This document shows positions 62,333 to 64,000 of a stretch of 64,000 bases of DNA, piece after piece. Both the position numbers and the translations under genes were made by a program. Position 1 is the stretch's first letter, and each line of letters opens with the position of its first letter. The DNA lies in assembly GCF_900209925.1 (NCBI RefSeq), contig NZ_LT907978.1, positions 3,381,001 through 3,445,000 of the forward strand, in the 5' to 3' direction. The notes below the pieces were generated by a model. The model saw only the letters and a list, made by a program, of their open reading frames with translations, was not told the origin of the DNA and did not search any database. Origin of the DNA: Anaerobutyricum hallii (GTDB taxonomy: Bacteria > Bacillota > Clostridia > Lachnospirales > Lachnospiraceae).

Positions 62333-62490
62333 CTCAATTCACCTCAGAACAATTTTTCTCTGGTTTCATTATACTATATCTGAAACATAGATGCACGATT
62401 TCTGTGTACTTTATTCAGTTTTCAATGTGCAATTTTAATTTATCTTGAATGTTCACAAGAGCATACCTATCTTTTTCTCATAAGATTAGA

Positions 62491-64000
62491 TTATCCGAGT
62501 TTTCGGACAGTCTCCCCAGATTTTATATTTCTTACCGTCTTTTTGAGTACCCTCATCTCCACTGGTTTTGAAATATGTGCAGTCATACCGGCTGCCAGAG
62601 AATGTTGTATATCTTCTGAGAACGCATTGGCGGTCATGGCAATGATCGGAATTGTCTTTGCCAGTTCATGTGAACTTCTGCGGATTGCTTTTGTTGCTTC
62701 ATAGCCGTTCATAACAGGCATCTGCACATCCATCAAAATCATGTCATAATCCCCCGGAGCAGACTGTTCAAATGTCTCTAAAACCTTTTCGCCGTTTTCA
62801 CAAATCGTACACTCGGCATCCTCAATCTTTAACAGTTCCATAAGGATTTCTGCATTTAACTCATTATCCTCAGCACAAAGGAACCTCATTCCTTTTAGGA
62901 TATTGACATCCGGCTCCTCTTTTTCTACCTGAGATGCTAGTGAAACAGACCTTTCTTCTGCGATTTTCAAATCCATAAGCACTTCAAAACAGCTTCCCTG
63001 TCCCGGCTCACTCTCCACATCAATGGTACCTCCCATCGCTTCAACCAGATTTCTGGTGATAGCCATGCCAAGACCGGTTCCCTGTATCTTATTTGTAAGA
63101 GAGTTTTCCGCGCGGGTAAATGCATCAAAAATCTTGTCTTTGAAATCAGCCGACATTCCCATACCATTATCACTGACTAAAAAACGGTACTTTGCATAGA
63201 CAAAAGAATTGGTCTCACATTCTTCTACTAAAAACTGGATTGCTCCACCCTCCTGTGTATACTTTACTGCATTGGAAAGCAGGTTACTGAAAATCTGCAT
63301 TAGATGAACCTGATCACTATTCACCCACTCGTGCCGGATGTTTCCTTTCATAAACGTAAGTGTCTGATTTTTTTCATCTATCTGTGAATGAAATATTGTA
63401 TTAAGTTCCTCCATAAAATCCAAAATAGAAAAATCAGTGTACTTAAAAATAGTTTTTCCTGCCTCAATCTTGCTCATATCCAAAACATCATTAATGATTC
63501 CCAGCAGATGCTGTGATGATGTATCTATTTTATCTGCATACTCTATTACCTTTGCCTTATCACCCGCATCATGTCTTAGCAATGATATAATACCAATAAT
63601 CGCATTCATCGGTGTACGAATATCATGTGACATATTTGCAAGGAAACTGCTCTTTGATCTGTTCGCTTCCTGTGCCACCTGAAAAGCCTCTTCTGCCGCC
63701 AGATTCGCCTTCCGCAGTTCTGTATTTACATTTTCCAGTTTGATATTATTTTCTCGTTCCACAAGAATTGCTTCCTGCTGATTTCTACGCATAACAAAAG
63801 AAATTCCCAGTATAACACAGACAGCTACGATAACCGTAAATATAACGATAAATAGCATGATAAAATTGACAAGTTCTAATGTATTCGTAGCAACATACTC
63901 TGCCGGAACAAGAAAAATCAGTGTCCATTCGGCATTTTCCATTCTTTTTAGTGCATAAAAATATTCTGTTCCATCCAGTACTGCATTAGAATAACTACAG
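62491..64000 (-). CDS. Hybrid sensor histidine kinase with receiver domain (partial, runs off the window)
   Basis: The frame is open from the window edge. At least 502 codons are visible, and the ATG at 63942 is internal, because coding sequence continues upstream of it. In order: the end of an extracytoplasmic sensor, a membrane helix (near residues 25-50 counted from that ATG), a coiled linker, a HisKA domain 'LANMSHDIRTPMNAIIGI' (His 106 by that numbering), an HATPase with 'DNGMGM' and 'GTGLGMAI', and a C-terminal receiver with 'YDMILMDVQMPVMNGYEATK' (phospho-acceptor Asp near 410). It signals by His-to-Asp relay, with the output partner unknown. Confidence 0.9.
   Translation of the reverse strand, partial: CSYSNAVLDGTEYFYALKRMENAEWTLIFLVPAEYVATNTLELVNFIMLFIVIFTVIVAVCVILGISFVMRRNQQEAILVERENNIKLENVNTELRKANLAAEEAFQVAQEANRSKSSFLANMSHDIRTPMNAIIGIISLLRHDAGDKAKVIEYADKIDTSSQHLLGIINDVLDMSKIEAGKTIFKYTDFSILDFMEELNTIFHSQIDEKNQTLTFMKGNIRHEWVNSDQVHLMQIFSNLLSNAVKYTQEGGAIQFLVEECETNSFVYAKYRFLVSDNGMGMSADFKDKIFDAFTRAENSLTNKIQGTGLGMAITRNLVEAMGGTIDVESEPGQGSCFEVLMDLKIAEERSVSLASQVEKEEPDVNILKGMRFLCAEDNELNAEILMELLKIEDAECTICENGEKVLETFEQSAPGDYDMILMDVQMPVMNGYEATKAIRRSSHELAKTIPIIAMTANAFSEDIQHSLAAGMTAHISKPVEMRVLKKTVRNIKSGETVRKLG

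Noticed and set aside
60780-62460. Terminal inverted repeats of the IS1182 element
   Set aside because: I compared both flanks by eye and found no convincing matching ends, so no full insertion sequence is called.
1-64000. tRNA or rRNA genes
   Set aside because: No cloverleaf-like or rRNA-like sequence was noticed in the intergenic regions; a tRNAscan run would settle it.

Overview
The window is a piece of chromosome from a spore-forming, AT-rich Gram-positive anaerobe of the Clostridia, most probably a Lachnospiraceae gut commensal. The evidence is gene content. There are sporulation and germination genes (spoIIR, a gerA locus, a DUF3794/LysM spore protein, a CotS-like kinase fold, a BofA-like protein). 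There is also a Tad-type pilus locus of the kind common in this family, a group III phosphofructokinase, and several small Clostridia-type families (DUF1934, DUF1002, DUF4860, DUF5702, DUF6382). Most genes lie on the minus strand and have strong Shine-Dalgarno sequences. I found no rRNA, tRNA or CRISPR array. Species cannot be fixed from the sequence alone.

Layout, left to right. 1-4.7 kb: the first codons of an iron-containing alcohol dehydrogenase, a class III aminotransferase, a PucR-type regulator, DUF1934 and D-Ala-D-Ala ligase. 4.8-6.3 kb: a stand-alone transcription unit with promoter, cyclic-di-GMP-I riboswitch, intrinsic terminator and a secreted lethal-factor-fold (PPEP-like) metallopeptidase. 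6.4-10.4 kb: a compact type IV pilus-like operon (PilC, three pilin-like or DUF4860 proteins, a membrane protein, PilT). 10.5-15.5 kb: a transglutaminase lipoprotein, spoIIR, and a two-gene germinant receptor in which GerAB and GerAC are fused. 15.7-26.5 kb: housekeeping genes (ispE, a GntR regulator, a DUF3794/LysM protein, a PrcB-like lipoprotein, cca, a CotS-like gene, dnaX-ybaB-recR, pfkA).

26.5-28.1 kb is an accessory island. It holds remnants of a Tn916-type integrase and of an ABC ATPase, followed by a gene for a PBECR4 nuclease-like protein. Directly in front of that gene lies a promoter-driven, two-module structured RNA whose stems co-vary between modules. This RNA plus nuclease-like pair is the best candidate in the window for an undescribed system, possibly an RNA-antitoxin module. 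28.1-38.6 kb is a ten-gene Tad pilus operon (TadZ-like, TadA, TadB, TadC, Flp1, DUF5702, two TadE-like proteins, an FHA protein, a rhomboid protease). 38.9-49.8 kb holds BofA, DUF1002, a YfhO/glycosyltransferase pair with a small upstream gene, a DUF815 AAA+ ATPase with a partner, oligoendopeptidase F and a secreted transglutaminase.

50-64 kb is more variable: three MATE transporters, one in an apparent operon with a MarR regulator; a D-2-hydroxyacid dehydrogenase; a decayed macro-domain gene; small hypothetical genes; an HMA metal-binding protein; a Crp/Fnr regulator; a truncated AAA-ATPase-like gene; a truncated IS1182-type transposase; and a hybrid histidine kinase running off the right edge. 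Two families of intergenic palindromes recur through the window: five copies with ATGTACTC-type ends, and two copies with a conserved core but different, internally complementary outer arms.
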